Shown: one piece after another, positions 32,320-44,835 of the stretch
Position numbering within the stretch: the stretch's first letter is position 1
Layout of the letters: every line of letters starts with the position of its first letter
Assembly (NCBI RefSeq): GCF_040807025.1
Contig: NC_090942.1
Coordinates: forward strand, 43,850,911-43,914,910
Direction: 5' to 3'
Source of the DNA: Struthio camelus
Lineage: Eukaryota > Chordata > Aves > Struthioniformes > Struthionidae
DNA: 64,000 nt
Notes under the pieces: model-generated
What the model saw: the letters and a program-made list of their open reading frames with translations, nothing else
What the model was told of the DNA's origin: nothing
Database searches by the model: none
Translations under genes and position numbers: made by a program

Positions 32320-35300
32320 TTGCAGTTTGTCCTGTTTAGTTACAGAGATTTGATGTGAGGAAGAAATGGTAGCAAGTGACAAAATAATGGATTTCTGCTA
32401 TGCAGAAATACTTCAAACTCGAAAGGGGGTTGCTCTAAGCTTGAAATCGTGTCTGAAAAAATTCCTCCGTGCAGTGCAATTTTGCTTTTTAAATTGAGTT
32501 TGTACTTAAGATAATTATTTTTGTCATGCTAATGACAGACACGCTGCTGCATTATTTCTGTCTTGTTTTATTGTAGGAGGATTTCCTTCTCAAATCACTC
32601 ATGACTTGGTAATGAGTCATCACAGAAGAAAAACTCCTGTATGCAGTTCTGATATTTTCTAAAGTTACTCAATAATCGATTTTGAGGAGAAGAAAAAAAT
32701 ATTTTTTTCAATAGGGAGGTAGATAACAGGTGAATATTAAGTCTTGGGCATGAACTTTAATTTATTCATTCTTAGCCTTTTCTAATTTCTTCCTTTCAAC
32801 AAGTTCCAGTGCACCATAGTGTGTTGAACAAAGTGAAATATAAACTACTAAAGAACCCCTTAATTTAAAAAAAAAAAAGTCCTTTACACTTTCAGGCCTT
32901 GGTCTTCCTATTTTCTAGAGGAAAATTAATCGCATAATTGCAAAGTGTATTTTCCCAGTATATATTTGCATCCGTAGCCGTTATATTTGTAGGAAGGGAC
33001 ATTCCCATTAAGCTACTGTTGCTCTGACTCACAGGAACTCTGAAAGGAGACTTGTGAGAATCATAAGAGATGCAGAGTCATGAAAAATCCAAACGAATCT
33101 TGCATCACGTTCCAGCATGCCCAGGCAAGGACTCTAGGCTGAGGTAAAGAGAGAAAAAAGTTTACTATCTGAGAACCTGTTTGTGTGCTGCATCCCATGT
33201 GATGAGAAAAGGCCATCTGGCCCATTCAGTCCATCTACTCAGAAAACAGTGACTTTGAAAAATGTATTTCCAGAGCTTTGTCTTAGATTTGTCACAAGCA
33301 ATCGTACATCCATTGCCAGTTAATAAAATCTGTGATAAAGTAGTATATGCTGTGAAAGTTTGGTAGGTCTAAGTGCATTTTTAGCTCTAGTTTTTCTGAC
33401 TGTTTAAGAGCTTAATAGCAGTTAGGACCTTAATGTTTGAGTCACTTGGCGAGATTCTATGGCACAAGCATGCAGAAGGTCAGGTGTGATGGTTGTAGTA
33501 CTTTCGATATAATTACTTCTGGTCTTAAAAATCTGAGCATTTGTAAGTGATTAAATAAACCTATCTATAGGTTGGCACGAGATCAGAGAGGCGTTAGTCC
33601 AGACTTGTCGCCATCAACTACAGATAGACTGTGCAGGTCATATAGCACGTCTCATTTAAGATGTTACTGACTTGTAATATCTCAGTTTCACTGTCGGAAT
33701 GGACCTGGGACCTGTGGCTTTTCTTCTTTTAGGTTAAAGATGCCTCTGAATATAAATTACTACTAAAGCTTTTTACAAGTCGTTCAGAGAGGACTAATTT
33801 GAATCAGGTTTAACACCTTCATTTAGTTTTGCTGACGTTTGCATGTCCACTAATCTGGGCAGCCAGACTGCTTACTACATCAAGGCTGAAATTATGTAAT
33901 AGCTCTGCTCTGGAAAAACTGCAGTCTATTAAAGAGGACCCATGTGAGTTAGATCTCTGACAGGCTAGAAATGAAGCCTATTTACTGGGTGAAATTCAGT
34001 CCTTGGAGCAGATCAAGAAAGAGTCGTGGAGCCCAGCATGTGGACAAAGTGCAGACAGAAAGAGCCAGAAATAGACATGCAGCACTACTATGTTTTAACA
34101 GGGATGCTAGAATCCGCGTTGGCACTGGGTAGAGTAAGGAATGTGAGGGTGCTGGTGTTGTCTATGTAGATCAAGGTGGGAGAAGGTGAGTAGCATAACA
34201 TCAGATTGGCAGCTGTGGGAGCAGCAGTGGGGTGAAGGAGCAATGGCTGCTGGTTTAATCTGAGAAAATTGTGTGTATTTACACTGGAGAAGCTGCTTTG
34301 ATGGGAGATGCTGGCAATAATTTGGGTAAAGTAATTATTCTACAATATGGACTTGAGAATGTTTAGAATTAGCAAATTGATTTTAAGCTGTTACACCGTT
34401 TAAGGCACATATATACCAAATATACACTATGTTTGTTAATCAATGCTTATTTTTCCTTAAGATCAATATACAGTATTGAAATGAATTTAATAAGCTCGTT
34501 AGTTTAGTGAAATGAACACCCAAATCTCTGATAACGAAATGCAAACTGTAACTAGTTAGCATACTGTGAGTTAACCAGAACAGAAATGACATTACATTTC
34601 CCTTTCTGCCTGTAGCAGCTGAAAGAAGCTTACTGATTATAAGATTAATTATTGCACCTGTATACACATGCATCATAATACGCTCTAAGACAATTTTTTA
34701 TGTACCTCTATACGTGATGTACACAGATAACCTACTACATCTGGAAGGAATGAGGTAAAAACTAAACTAAATGTAAGTAGGAATGCTTATTCTTTAATTT
34801 TTTGCATTACATAACTTCATTACAGGACCCACAAAAACCTGTAAGATTATTTACAATTTGATGTGAATGATATATGGACTAATATATATTTTTTCCGTAT
34901 TTAACATGAATACTGTTAAGAAATAAACATTGCCATTGATGTTTTTTAACTTGTTTCCAACCTCAAAAATACAATATTTCATCAAAGGAGGAGGTGCAGG
35001 TGCCAATTCCATGTGATAGATAGCCAATATCTTTAGCACAGGAGATGGATAAAAAAAATTATATCATTGTATTAGTGTTCAAACAGTACTTTCCATCACA
35101 GAATGGGAAATAATTTTGAAGACATCAGTAGCTTTAAAACTGCATGACTTCTTGTAACACAAAAAGTATTACTAGTCAAAGACCTGACAGTTCCTTTGCT
35201 TTCTTCTCCTCTCCGCAGCTGTCTCTTCTTATGAGCTCGGTTATTCTGGAAAAATGATATTTCTCTAACAATTTTGGCTGACATTTGAAAGTTCAGCCAG

Positions 35301-37489
35301 TTGGTTTAAAAGCGATGGATGAGGAAGAGACAGATCCCCACACAGATCAAATTGTCTGTTTTTATTTCCATTGAAAATCAGACTGAGTCACCAAGTTGCT
35401 GAGCCGTCAGGGAATCTGTAGACACCGGAGTGAGTCACCAGTGAAGTTAGCAGTGTGCCTGGGGTCTGCTGCCGATCATTTTCTGGGATGCTGCCTTCGG
35501 CACCGTCTCCTCCCTAGGGACATTCCCACCCTTCGGTGACTTCAGGCTGCCTTAGGCTAGGCGTGTTCTGCACAGACGTGGACAGTAACCGTGACGTGAC
35601 CATGTGACATTCAAAAACAGCCAAAGAGGTTGCATTAGAAGTGACCCTGTGAACAGCTGAACGTTCTTAGTTGCCACGGCTAAAGTACAGAAGCAGGGCT
35701 GGGAGCAGGACCTCGACCCAGCACGGCCCTTCTCTCATTGTGCTGCAGGGCCACGTGCTTTTGAAGCTTGCGTTCGTTACAATCGGAGCTGCAGCTTTGA
35801 CTGGAGGAACAGAGAGGAGCAACAAACGTAGACCACAGCTGGGTAGCTCAGGTAAACAACAGGTAGGTTATACAAGTTTGAATTCCTTCCAGTGGAGGAA
35901 GGCATTGGTAAACTCTCCCATTTTCTGAGTGCTCTAATTGCTTAAACTGTTTTACCGGTACAATTGCTTTGTCCCTTGGCTCTGCTTTAGAGAAAAGAGT
36001 ACGCAATTTGCCTGGATTCAAATGAGGAAGAGCTGTTGTTTTTTTTTTTTTTTACCTGAGGCTACAAGTTGGTAGAAGAGCTTCAGTTCCCTCTCCTCAG
36101 CCTTTCCCATTGCGTAACATAGGTGTGGGCTTGCTTGGGGTTGTGAATGCTGCTCAAAGGAGATAGCCAGTTCTCTGCCTGCGGTGCACTTAGTCACTGC
36201 AGCTGGTTTGAGAAACCCCTTCTGGGCGCAGAGCAACTGGCTTGGCAGCGCCTCAGTCCTTTGATGGATCTGAGCTCAAGTAACCTGTCAGCGATCACAG
36301 AAGGAAGTAGGTAGCTCACTAAATCATCTGTCTCTTGAATTCCCTTGCACTTGAAAATCCCTTCCAGTTGCTGCTTTTACGGAACGCTGAATCTTTCACA
36401 AAGGTAGCATTTATACCTCCAGGGATTCTTAGATATTGAAATAAAATTGTTATCAATGATCAGTTCTTTGTAAGATTATAGTTAGTGTTACATGGTGAAG
36501 CCAGAAAGCCACAATTGGTTGAAGCCCTGTCTTCCTGGTCACAGTGTAAATTCTTTACCCCGATAGCCCTCAATCTAAAAGGAAAAGAATTATGGATGTC
36601 TTTTGGCTGTTGTTTCTGTATCATAGAGACAAGAGAGTGTAACACTTCTCTCTCTTTCCAGGTTTCGTTCAGTGAAAAGTGTTTTAAGTACCTCTGTTTA
36701 GCTTGTTCAGTCTCATCCTAAGGAGAATCAGGACCTCACAGTATGGGATGCTATTCAGACATGAGACCACACATTCCCCACACAGCTGCAGTCTCATTGA
36801 TTCAAGCTAAATTCTAGAGCTATAGGTTTGTTTTTGTGGAATATGAAAAAATACCAACGTGCAGCCATTTCTACCAAAAATTCACAGGGAAGATTTGTTG
36901 TTTCATAGATCTGTCAGTAGTTTAGCTCAAAAAAGGATGCACTCTGTACTGTAAATATTCAAAAATGCTCTCTACTCATCGTTTGCTACCATTTCATTGT
37001 GCAAAGTGGTTCAGCAAGTGGTTTCCTCCACGGACCTGCCACCTGAAAGTCCAGTTTTTTGAGTTAGCAGTGAAAAAGAGTGCCAAATATTTTCTTACAG
37101 GTGAGTCTTTTTTGTCCTTATTTCTCATCAAAAACAGGTCAATGGTCCTCACTCATTTTAAAATTTCTCTTGAGAGCAAACATGGGAAGTCCGAGTTTGA
37201 AAGGCAGAACCTTACCTGAAAATTGCGACTGTAAGTGTTGTAACAGAAGTCCCAGTATGACCTAGCAATGTGCTGTCAAGAGAGTTCTATGAGAACTGTT
37301 ACAGTCAGTGATGCAATGTATCCACAAAATATCCTCTAATGTAGGAATAAAATCAAGGTATGGGTAAGCAAGAAGAAAAAGCAAGTCACATGCTTCTTAG
37401 TTTTGTAGCGTAGTGATCCTGGCAAAGACTACCATACACACTCCTGCCTCGTTTCATTACTCTTCCCTGTGTCCTTCAATCTTACATGA
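32320..37489. other. Intergenic DNA upstream of E2F7
   Basis: AT-rich; no exon, RNA gene or clear transposon was recognised. Short frames only. In mammals the next gene on this side is NAV3, but none of its exons were recognised. Confidence 0.65.
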
Positions 37490-38070
37490 TTGTCCCTAGA
37501 TTATAAAGCCAGAGGGAGCATTAGATCATCTGGTCTGACCTGCTGTATATTGCAGGCTATTAAATTTCATTCATTATCCTTGTATTGATCCTAAAAACTT
37601 CTGTCTGGCTAAAGCCTGTGTTCCAGAGAAGCCTGAGGTATTGATCTGAACAAAAGACTGTGAATCCATCATTTCCATTGGTTTTTAAAAAATATTATCC
37701 CATTCTCCCTATTAAAATTTGTTCTTTAAATTCTAATTGGATTTTGTCTGGCTTCAGTTTCAAGCCATTGGTTGCTCTTATGCTTTTCTACCCTCAACTG
37801 CAAGGCCTTTGAGTATTTCATTTTCTTGTGAAAGTGCTGGAACAATAAGCAAGTCATCTCGTACTCATTTTAACAGACTCAGAGCCTTCATTTCTCACAA
37901 AAAGCCTTTTTTTTTTCTGTTGCTCTCTAATGACTTCTGTTATTTCAAGAGCTTCTCCAATTTTTCTTTATGTGTTTTTAAAATACAGATATCCAAGCTG
38001 TATATTGTGTTACTGTACCAGTCTCACTAATGCTTTATGCAGTTGTAAAATCGTTGCCCACTCCTAATCT
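37490..38070. repeat. Ancient interspersed repeat relic (sauropsid type)
   Basis: GATTATAAAGCCAGAGGGAG, ATCATCTGGTCTGACCTGCT, CTGTCTGGCTAAAGCCTGTG and CTGGCTTCAGTTTCAAGCCA occur in the order expected for a repeat common in reptile and bird genomes. Divergence is high. Strand and family name cannot be assigned reliably from memory. Confidence 0.45.
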
Positions 38071-41000
38071 GTACTCCCTTAGAAAACTGCGTGCAAGAGG
38101 ATTCTCCTTCAGCAGGAGGAAATTTGAAACTTTATATGGAGATTTATGACTGTGTTTTTTTTGAGGTTCTTTATTTCTCCCAAACCAAATTATCAGAAAA
38201 AATGTTGTATATTAGTCAAATTATATATTTTGCTTTCTTTAATTAACCATCCTTCCAGGAAAATCTTGATTTTGATAAAATCAGTACTTCCATCAGGGTG
38301 GAAAAATTCATTACAGAAATGTCCAAACTACTCTGCTCCTTGCTTCTGATACAGGGATTGCGCTAGTCTTCCTTCTACCGGCATGTGCAGTGGGAGCTTG
38401 TTATTAACCGGTTGTCTCCTATGGTCATCCTTTGAAGTCGCTGCTCTGTCACCCCATAGCTATGCAGAGGGACCTGCATTCCCTCTTCCTAAATGAATAA
38501 CTTAAGTTGGGTGTATACAGATGTTCTTCGTTTGCAAAGGGCTCTTCTCAGCAGGCAATCCATATCTCATATATGAAAACCCTGCTCATCTGCAAATTTT
38601 GCCAGTTTTTATTTTTTATTTGACTGCAAAGTTTGCACCCAAAGGGAAGACAACAGGCACAGCTATCTATTTGCAATAAGTCTTCAAAGCTTACTGCTTC
38701 GGCAAGTTACCATGCATCAGTGAAACTGTCACCGAGCTCACTGCCCAGCAACCTAATATAGAAAGGAGGGCAGTTCCCACTGGTCTCTTGTGTTACATAA
38801 GCTCTATGCTTACGTGAAACTGGCCTGTCTGGTGTTGACTCCTAAAGGCAGGGCTCCCAAAACAGAAAGAAAATCAGTTCTTATAAGCAAAAATGGGAAA
38901 ATCTGTACTGTAAACAGGAGTCAGGAAGCTCTTAGATACTAATGAGGAATTGATCAGATCAAAACTTGGAGTTTTAGGCAGTTAAAGAGCAGCATAGGCA
39001 GACTTCTGTATCTAAGAGCAGAAAGTTTTTTGCCTAGAAACCCAGAGGTGAGCTTTGCTGGGGAATAAGACGACTTAGGCTCTTCACCTGATCCCTCTGG
39101 CCGCTTAGGAGCATACTAGGCTGGAGCTTGGGCTGAAACTGGCATACCTACTCCACCACTGTCAGCTCTAGTTACTGTCAATAACTAGTTCTAAAGTGAC
39201 CCAATCATATTTGTACGGACAGTACAGCACAACACATTTATTCTATGCAGTAGAAGCTATAGCTGATAACAGATTTAGGCACCTTGGTGCCTAAACGGCA
39301 GCTTTTAGGCCCCCGACCCTCAGAGCAGAATCTGAAGCCCAGGGCTAGCCAGAGGCTGTTCTACTGAATCCTAAAGCCCATGTGCTGAGAGAGAAGCCGT
39401 TTACACCCAGAAAACGGGAGATACTGAGGATAAAGCCAGGGCCATAAGTCTAGGTTTCTGAAACTCTCTGTGCTGTGCAGTAGAGCCTGGCGCAGCAGTC
39501 TTCAGAGCAACTGAACTTTGGGGTGAAATCTGGAACCAGGAAACATATGTTGCGCAGACGCTCTGGTGACCCTGCGTTGCATTGTCTGGCGGTTTAGGTT
39601 TTGGAAGTGTGTTGCTTGGACAGTGAACCCCGGCTGGTGCGATATGACCCTGCACCCAGCCTAATAAACCCTTTTAAAGTGCAGAAGTGCTTGACACTGT
39701 GGTCATATTTTCAGCTTCCTTCCTTCCATAGTGTATAGAGTGCTACTCAGAGCTTCTGTTGGTTATGTCCCTTTTCTTTCTTCCTTGCGCTTTTTGTCCG
39801 AAGGCCACTACCCAGTCTACATGGAGCTGCCAGAGATCTGTCTCACTGTATGCAGTGGTATCCTACTGCTTTTCAATACTCTTAGTTCTTGGAGCTCTGA
39901 GCAAAAACACCTCAATGGTTTTTAAGGGGACTAACTGCAACCTGGAAGAGGGTTTAGTAGCGCTGACTAGCTGAATTGCTCCCGCCCAGAAGCATTGCCT
40001 CTGGACTGTAACATGGAGCAGTACAGGTGTACTCGTGCAGTGCTGTCACTAGAGTAATAAACCAGCCCTAAGCTGTTCTGCGCAGAGCCATGTGAAGTGT
40101 CTCTACCTGCAGCAAGGTTAGTCTATAATCCTGATAATTTGCCAATAAATAACTGAGCAAAGCTGGCTCTACATTTGAAGTCCCATATAGCTGCAGTTTT
40201 AAAAACAATGATACTGAAATGAAGCAACACTTCAGCCTTTCATTTGATAGAGAGTAGGGGCTTATTTGCCCTGCAAAAGGACATTTAGTGCCTTACAGGA
40301 GCAGACCCTGAATCCCTTGGTATTTATAAGGATTTAGTATTATAATACTATAAAATGCACTGAAAGGAAAAAAAAGGAGGCAACTGATATTTACGATTGG
40401 CACACAGAGGCTGTAAATAAATGAAATTTCCTCCTTGATATGAAAAGAGAGCTCTTGGAAGTGGAATAAACTGAAATGCCTATGTATAGTGGTCCTGTCA
40501 TGGCCAGAGAACAGGGAAGACTCTAAAATTGTTATCCTCTAAAGTTTTGTGAGATATAGTATATTACAAAGTATGTCTTAAAGATTGCTCTAGAAACATT
40601 TCCATTTCTCTTATGTTTGTAAGCCAACAGAAGTATTTTACTTTTTCTCTAACGTACAAATGTGAATAATTTGGCAGAAGTCAACCAATGCCATAAAAAT
40701 GACACTAGAACGGCAGCCTAACCGTGGGTTTAAAATAACAATATAGAACAGAACTGTGAGTCTCTTTCAAATAAAAGCAGAGTACCATTTGTCTGTTGTT
40801 CAAGACATACCCTGCAAGCCTGGACCTGATAAGAGTTTGGTGCATTTTAAGTCCTGACTTACTACAATAGCTCGTCAATCACAGTGATAGTGATGGATTT
40901 GAATCTAATTTACAAGCCCAGAAAGATTGCCTTTCCTCTAGTTGCTCTTGTTGCTTTTTTTTTTTTGTCTATCCTTTCACATTTCTTGCCTGAGTGTACT

Positions 41001-42399
41001 ATAGGGAAAATCATGAGAAGATATCCTTTCTCATCAACTAGTCAAATTTCTAAGTGAATTCATTTTTAAAATTATTTTTTAACTTAACTGAGTGCTTAAG
41101 CCTGCCATAGTTTGTGTGAAACAAATGAGGAATAAGGCTTTCTGTTAGAGCCTTTGGTGTATGCTTTGGGCAGTGCTTTATTAGCAAGATTGTCATAAAT
41201 GCACTTATTTTTATTCTCTTAGAAAAATACAAGCAATAGTTCTCTTGGAAGCAGAGATGACATTACCTTGTTATAGCTCTGACGTATGTCTAGATGTCTG
41301 GAATGTGCATACGCTCAACAAACTTTGCTTTTAGATGCATCTAACCTGTGGTAGATAAGTATTTGCTTCAGATGTACAGAGATAACATGACAGTTTGGTG
41401 AAAAGTAAGTTTAAATACAAAATCAGAATCATTCAGAACAGTTCCTTGGATGTTGTGAAGCAGACTTTTGTGAACTGTTGCATTGGTACGATAAAATGCA
41501 AAGATTTATCAGAAGGTGTTAAAAGGGCTTTCCATAGTTTGTGCAAAGAAAATTACTTAAAGTATTTTGCTACCTAATTTGCATGCTCTTACACTGAAGA
41601 AGGAAGTCATGTACCGTAAATCTCAGTGATACTGATGCAAACAAGAGTCTCAACAAATATGACCTATGGATTCATTGCAGGAGAGGATGTAAAAGCGCCC
41701 TGGTTCTTGAAGCATTGCTTCTTCCTGCTAGAGGATTTGCTGCAGCGCATATGGCATGGTTGACTACAAAGATGATAATCAAGTTCCTCTTTACTGAGTC
41801 TGCAGTGACAAAAATAGCACAAATTCTTAGATGTATTTATTTGCAGTTGATTTAGTAAATCAAGAATTCTCAAGAGTATATAGATTTTTAGAAGTCCAAA
41901 ATTCTCACTGAAAAAATTCATAACTTTTACTTCTATACAGAAAAAATTAGCTATGCCTCGGGTTGGTCTTTTTCACCATCTGTTTCTCAAGTATTTTAAA
42001 ACTGTGGGGGAGATGGTGAGAAATAGGAGGAAGGATAGAAATGGAAGTCACTTAGGTTGGATCTGGTCAGGCCTATCAGCTGCAATTAACTTATGTAAAT
42101 ACACTTGAGATCCCTTTTATTAAAGACTCCCATGTACAGACATAGTCATTTGCAGGAAGGATACCAGGTGCAGGGAGAATGTCTTAAGCAAAGCTGTACA
42201 ACACCCATGAATTCATAGCTGTGGCCCAGTCATTTTGTTTTTTGCTGATGAGCACAGCTAATAGAGGCAGCCAATGGATGCAGCACTTTGCGCAGCACTT
42301 TACGCAAAAGGGCACAAAGAAAGGCCTGACAACACTGCTCAGACCGCCACACACGTCCTCAGCTGTGGTGGTGACATGCCACAGGGCATAGTCTGACAG
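38071..42399. other. Intergenic DNA before the CR1 element
   Basis: No coding signal was recognised. A short palindrome at 39274-39295 is listed separately. The last about 200 bases before 42400 may be extra CR1 5' sequence or unrelated flank; I could not decide. Confidence 0.6.
39274..39295. repeat. Perfect 22-bp inverted repeat
   Basis: TTTAGGCACC and GGTGCCTAAA flank a TT spacer, giving a perfect 10-bp stem. Similar TTAGGCACC/GGTGCCTAA motifs are familiar from old sauropsid repeats, so it may be a repeat relic. Confidence 0.7.
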
Positions 42400-42849
42400 C
42401 TATTTAAGCTCCCTGCTTTGGGAGCCTGAACCTCCAATTGTAGTGAAAGGGCAGGAAGAGTCAGTGCTAAGTGGATCAGAAAGTAGAAACTCCCCCGATG
42501 GCAAAGGCTGGAAGCTGGTAACTTCTGGCACCAGGAGGAGGGCTGCTGTTCCGCGTGAAGACTGGCAAACTTTGGAATAGGCTCGCTCCCCTTGTAGCTG
42601 ACAAGGAGCTGGGAGCACTCTCAAATGGAGCATCTGTGCCAGCTGAGCCTCAGCCACACGGGAGCCTGAAGGAAGTGTGGCGAGTGTAAGTAGTGCGAGA
42701 CTCCGTACTGTGGAGGACGTAGAACCCCGTCTGCCAACCTAACCTGCCATCTAGGGAGGTTTGCTGTTTGCTAGGGGCGCCCATTTGGTGTGTCATGGAG
42801 AGGCTACCAAGGCTTGCCTGGCCCTCATACTATTACCCCCACTGCTCTT

Positions 42850-43187
42850 CCGTGTGGGTACCAGTGATAATGCCAGAGGAGGTCTGGAAAGCGTCAAGTA
42901 CATGACTACATGGTTCTGGGGGTGATGGTCAAGGGCGTGGTGGCCCAGGTGATGTTTTCCTCGATCCTGCTGGTGAGGGAAGAGGGTCTGAGGAGACTGA
43001 ATGGATCTTGCAGATCAACAAGTGTTTGTGTAGCTGGGGCTGACAGCAGGGTTTCGGTTTCTAAGACCATGAAACTCTCTTTAAGGATCAGCAACTGCTA
43101 GTTAGAGATGGGATCAGCTTGACAAAGTGGCACAAAAGTATTTTTACGAACAGACTGGCCAACTTGGTGAGGATATCTTTAAACTAG
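42850..43187 (+). pseudogene. CR1 ORF1 remnant (C-terminal esterase-like region)
   Basis: One frame reads LGVMVKGVVAQVMFSSILLV. After a frame change, HETLFKDQQLL and RDGISLTKWHKSIFTNRL follow, ending SLN and TAG at 43185-43187. This matches the end of the CR1 ORF1 SGNH-hydrolase-like domain. The family's conserved His in the DGIHLT motif is Ser here. At least two internal stops and one frameshift break the frame, so no product is expected. The N-terminal part is not clearly readable. Confidence 0.65.
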
Positions 43188-43236
43188 GAAAGATGGGAGA
43201 GGGAGAGAATGGTCAAATAAGAAAATGGTGGAAAGT

Positions 43237-44465
43237 GCTGAGGGAAGCTCATGGAGCAGCTAACCCTGGACACTATTTCCAAACATGTGAAGGACAAGAA
43301 GGTGATCAGGAGTAGTCAGCATGGATTTACAAAGGGGAAATCATGCTTAACCAACCTGAGAGCCTTCTATGATGAGATGGCTAGCTTGGTGGATGAGGGG
43401 AGAGCAGAGGGTGTTGTTTGCCTTGACTTTAGCAAGGCTTTTGACACTGTATCCCATATCATCCTCATAGACAAACTGATGAAGTACAGACTATGTAAAT
43501 GGACAGTGAGATTCAAAGGCTTGTGATCAGCTCCATGAAATCCAGCTGGGGGTCAGTGACTGGTGGTATCCCTGAGGGATTGATGCTGAGTCCAGTCCTG
43601 TTTATCATCTTCATTAATGATCTGGATAATGGGACAGAGTGCACTCTCAGCAAGTTTACAGATGATGTAAAACTGGGAGTGGCTGATACACCAGATGCTC
43701 GTGCTGCCATTCAGAGGGACCTTGACAGGCTGGAGCAATGGGCCAACAGGAACCTCATGAGGTTCAACAAAGGGAAATGCAAAGTCCTGCACCTAGGGAG
43801 GTATAACCCCATGCACCAATACAGGAAGGGGGCTGACCAGCTGGTAAGCAGCTTTGCAGAGAAGGCCCTAGGGTCCTGGTAGACAACAAGTTGCATGTGA
43901 TTCATCAATGTGACCTTGTAGCAAAGAAGGGCAACAGTATCCTGGGCTGCATTAGGCAGAGTGTTGCCAGCAGGTCGAGGGAGGTGATCCTTCCCTTCTG
44001 CTCAGCCCTAGTGAGGCCACATCTGCAGTGCTATGTCTAATCCTGGGCTCCCCACTACAAGGAAGACACGGCCATACTGGAGCAAGTCCAGCAAAGGGCC
44101 ACAAGGATGATTAAGGCACTGGAGCATCTGACATATAAGAAGAGGCTGAGGAAGCTGGGATTGTTCAGCTTGGAGAAGAGAAGGTTTGGGGCGATCTTGT
44201 CAATGTGTATGAATATCTAATGGGAGAGTGTAAAGAAGATGGAGCCAGATTCTTCTCAGTGGTTTCCTGTGACAGAAGGAGAGGCAATGGGGACAAGCCG
44301 AAATGCAGCAAATTCGATCTGAACATAAGAAAACACTTCACTGTGAGGGTAGTTGAACACTGGGGCAGGTTGCCCAGAGAGCTTGTGGCTTGTCAGTCCT
44401 GGGATATATGCAGAAGCTATCTGGGCGTGGTCCTGGGCAACCTGCTGGGGGGTGGGACCAGGTGA
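43237..44465 (+). pseudogene. CR1 ORF2 reverse transcriptase fragment, multiply frameshifted
   Basis: Frame 1 (43251-43526) contains SQHGFTKGKSCLTNL and LDFSKAFDTVSH, with the first catalytic Asp at 43425-43427. A deletion near 43515 shifts into a second frame (43499-43882) with KFTDDVKLGV; the DD catalytic pair is at 43661-43666, with Thr where Ala is usual. A one-base loss near 43872 and a stop near 44038 break it again. Late pieces include NIRKHFTVRVVEHWGRLPRE (about 44310-44380). The catalytic residues survive but the coding frame does not. Confidence 0.88.
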
Positions 44466-44514
44466 TCTTAAGTCCCATCCAACTCCAGCTATTCTGTAAT
44501 TTTGTGATGAGTAC

Positions 44515-44835
44515 AGGAGAACATAAGAAAGGTCATGTTAGACGAAGCCAAAAGTCTGCCCTGCCTAGCATCTTGTGTCCCACAACATGCAGTAGCAAAC
44601 ACTCAAAGAATGTGTATAAAATTGGGATATACAGCAAATAATCCTTTTTCTGATCAGTCTTCCCATGTCCAATACTTTAGAGGACTTCTTGAGATAGCAA
44701 GACTCTCTTACGCTTTTGGCCAATTCAGTGCTCTGGAGCAATGAGTTCCGCAGTTCAATTATACGGTGTGAAAAATACTTAATTTTGAAATATGCTGCCT
44801 GACTGAGTACAAAAGTTTTCTTTACATTAAGCTAT
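44515..44835. repeat. Ancient interspersed repeat relic next to the CR1 3' end
   Basis: Segments such as GAACATAAGAAAGGTCATGT near the start, and GAGTTCCGCAGTTCAATTA then GTGTGAAAAATACTTAATTT further on, resemble a diverged repeat family that recurs in turtle, crocodilian and bird DNA. I am not certain of its formal name. The CR1 copy ends immediately before it, suggesting insertion into or beside it. Confidence 0.4.

Larger units (their letters stand above)
42400..44510 (+). mobile_element. Decayed CR1 (non-LTR LINE) copy, composite of ORF1 end and ORF2 3' half
   Basis: CR1 is the main retrotransposon family of birds. The 5' part (about 42400-43190) resembles the CR1 5' region and the end of ORF1. 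The 3' part (about 43235-44465) resembles the reverse transcriptase half of ORF2. The end is ATTCTGTAATTTTGTGA (about 44491-44507), two degenerate copies of the octamer typical of CR1 3' termini, with no poly(A). The endonuclease and N-terminal RT regions are missing between the two parts, so the copy carries an internal deletion. Several stops and frameshifts show it is dead. The 5' boundary is uncertain. Confidence 0.85.

Noticed and set aside
42400..44510. Endogenous retrovirus as source of the reverse transcriptase
   Set aside because: No LTRs, primer-binding site, gag or protease; the RT motifs, 3' octamers and ORF1 remnant are those of a CR1 LINE.
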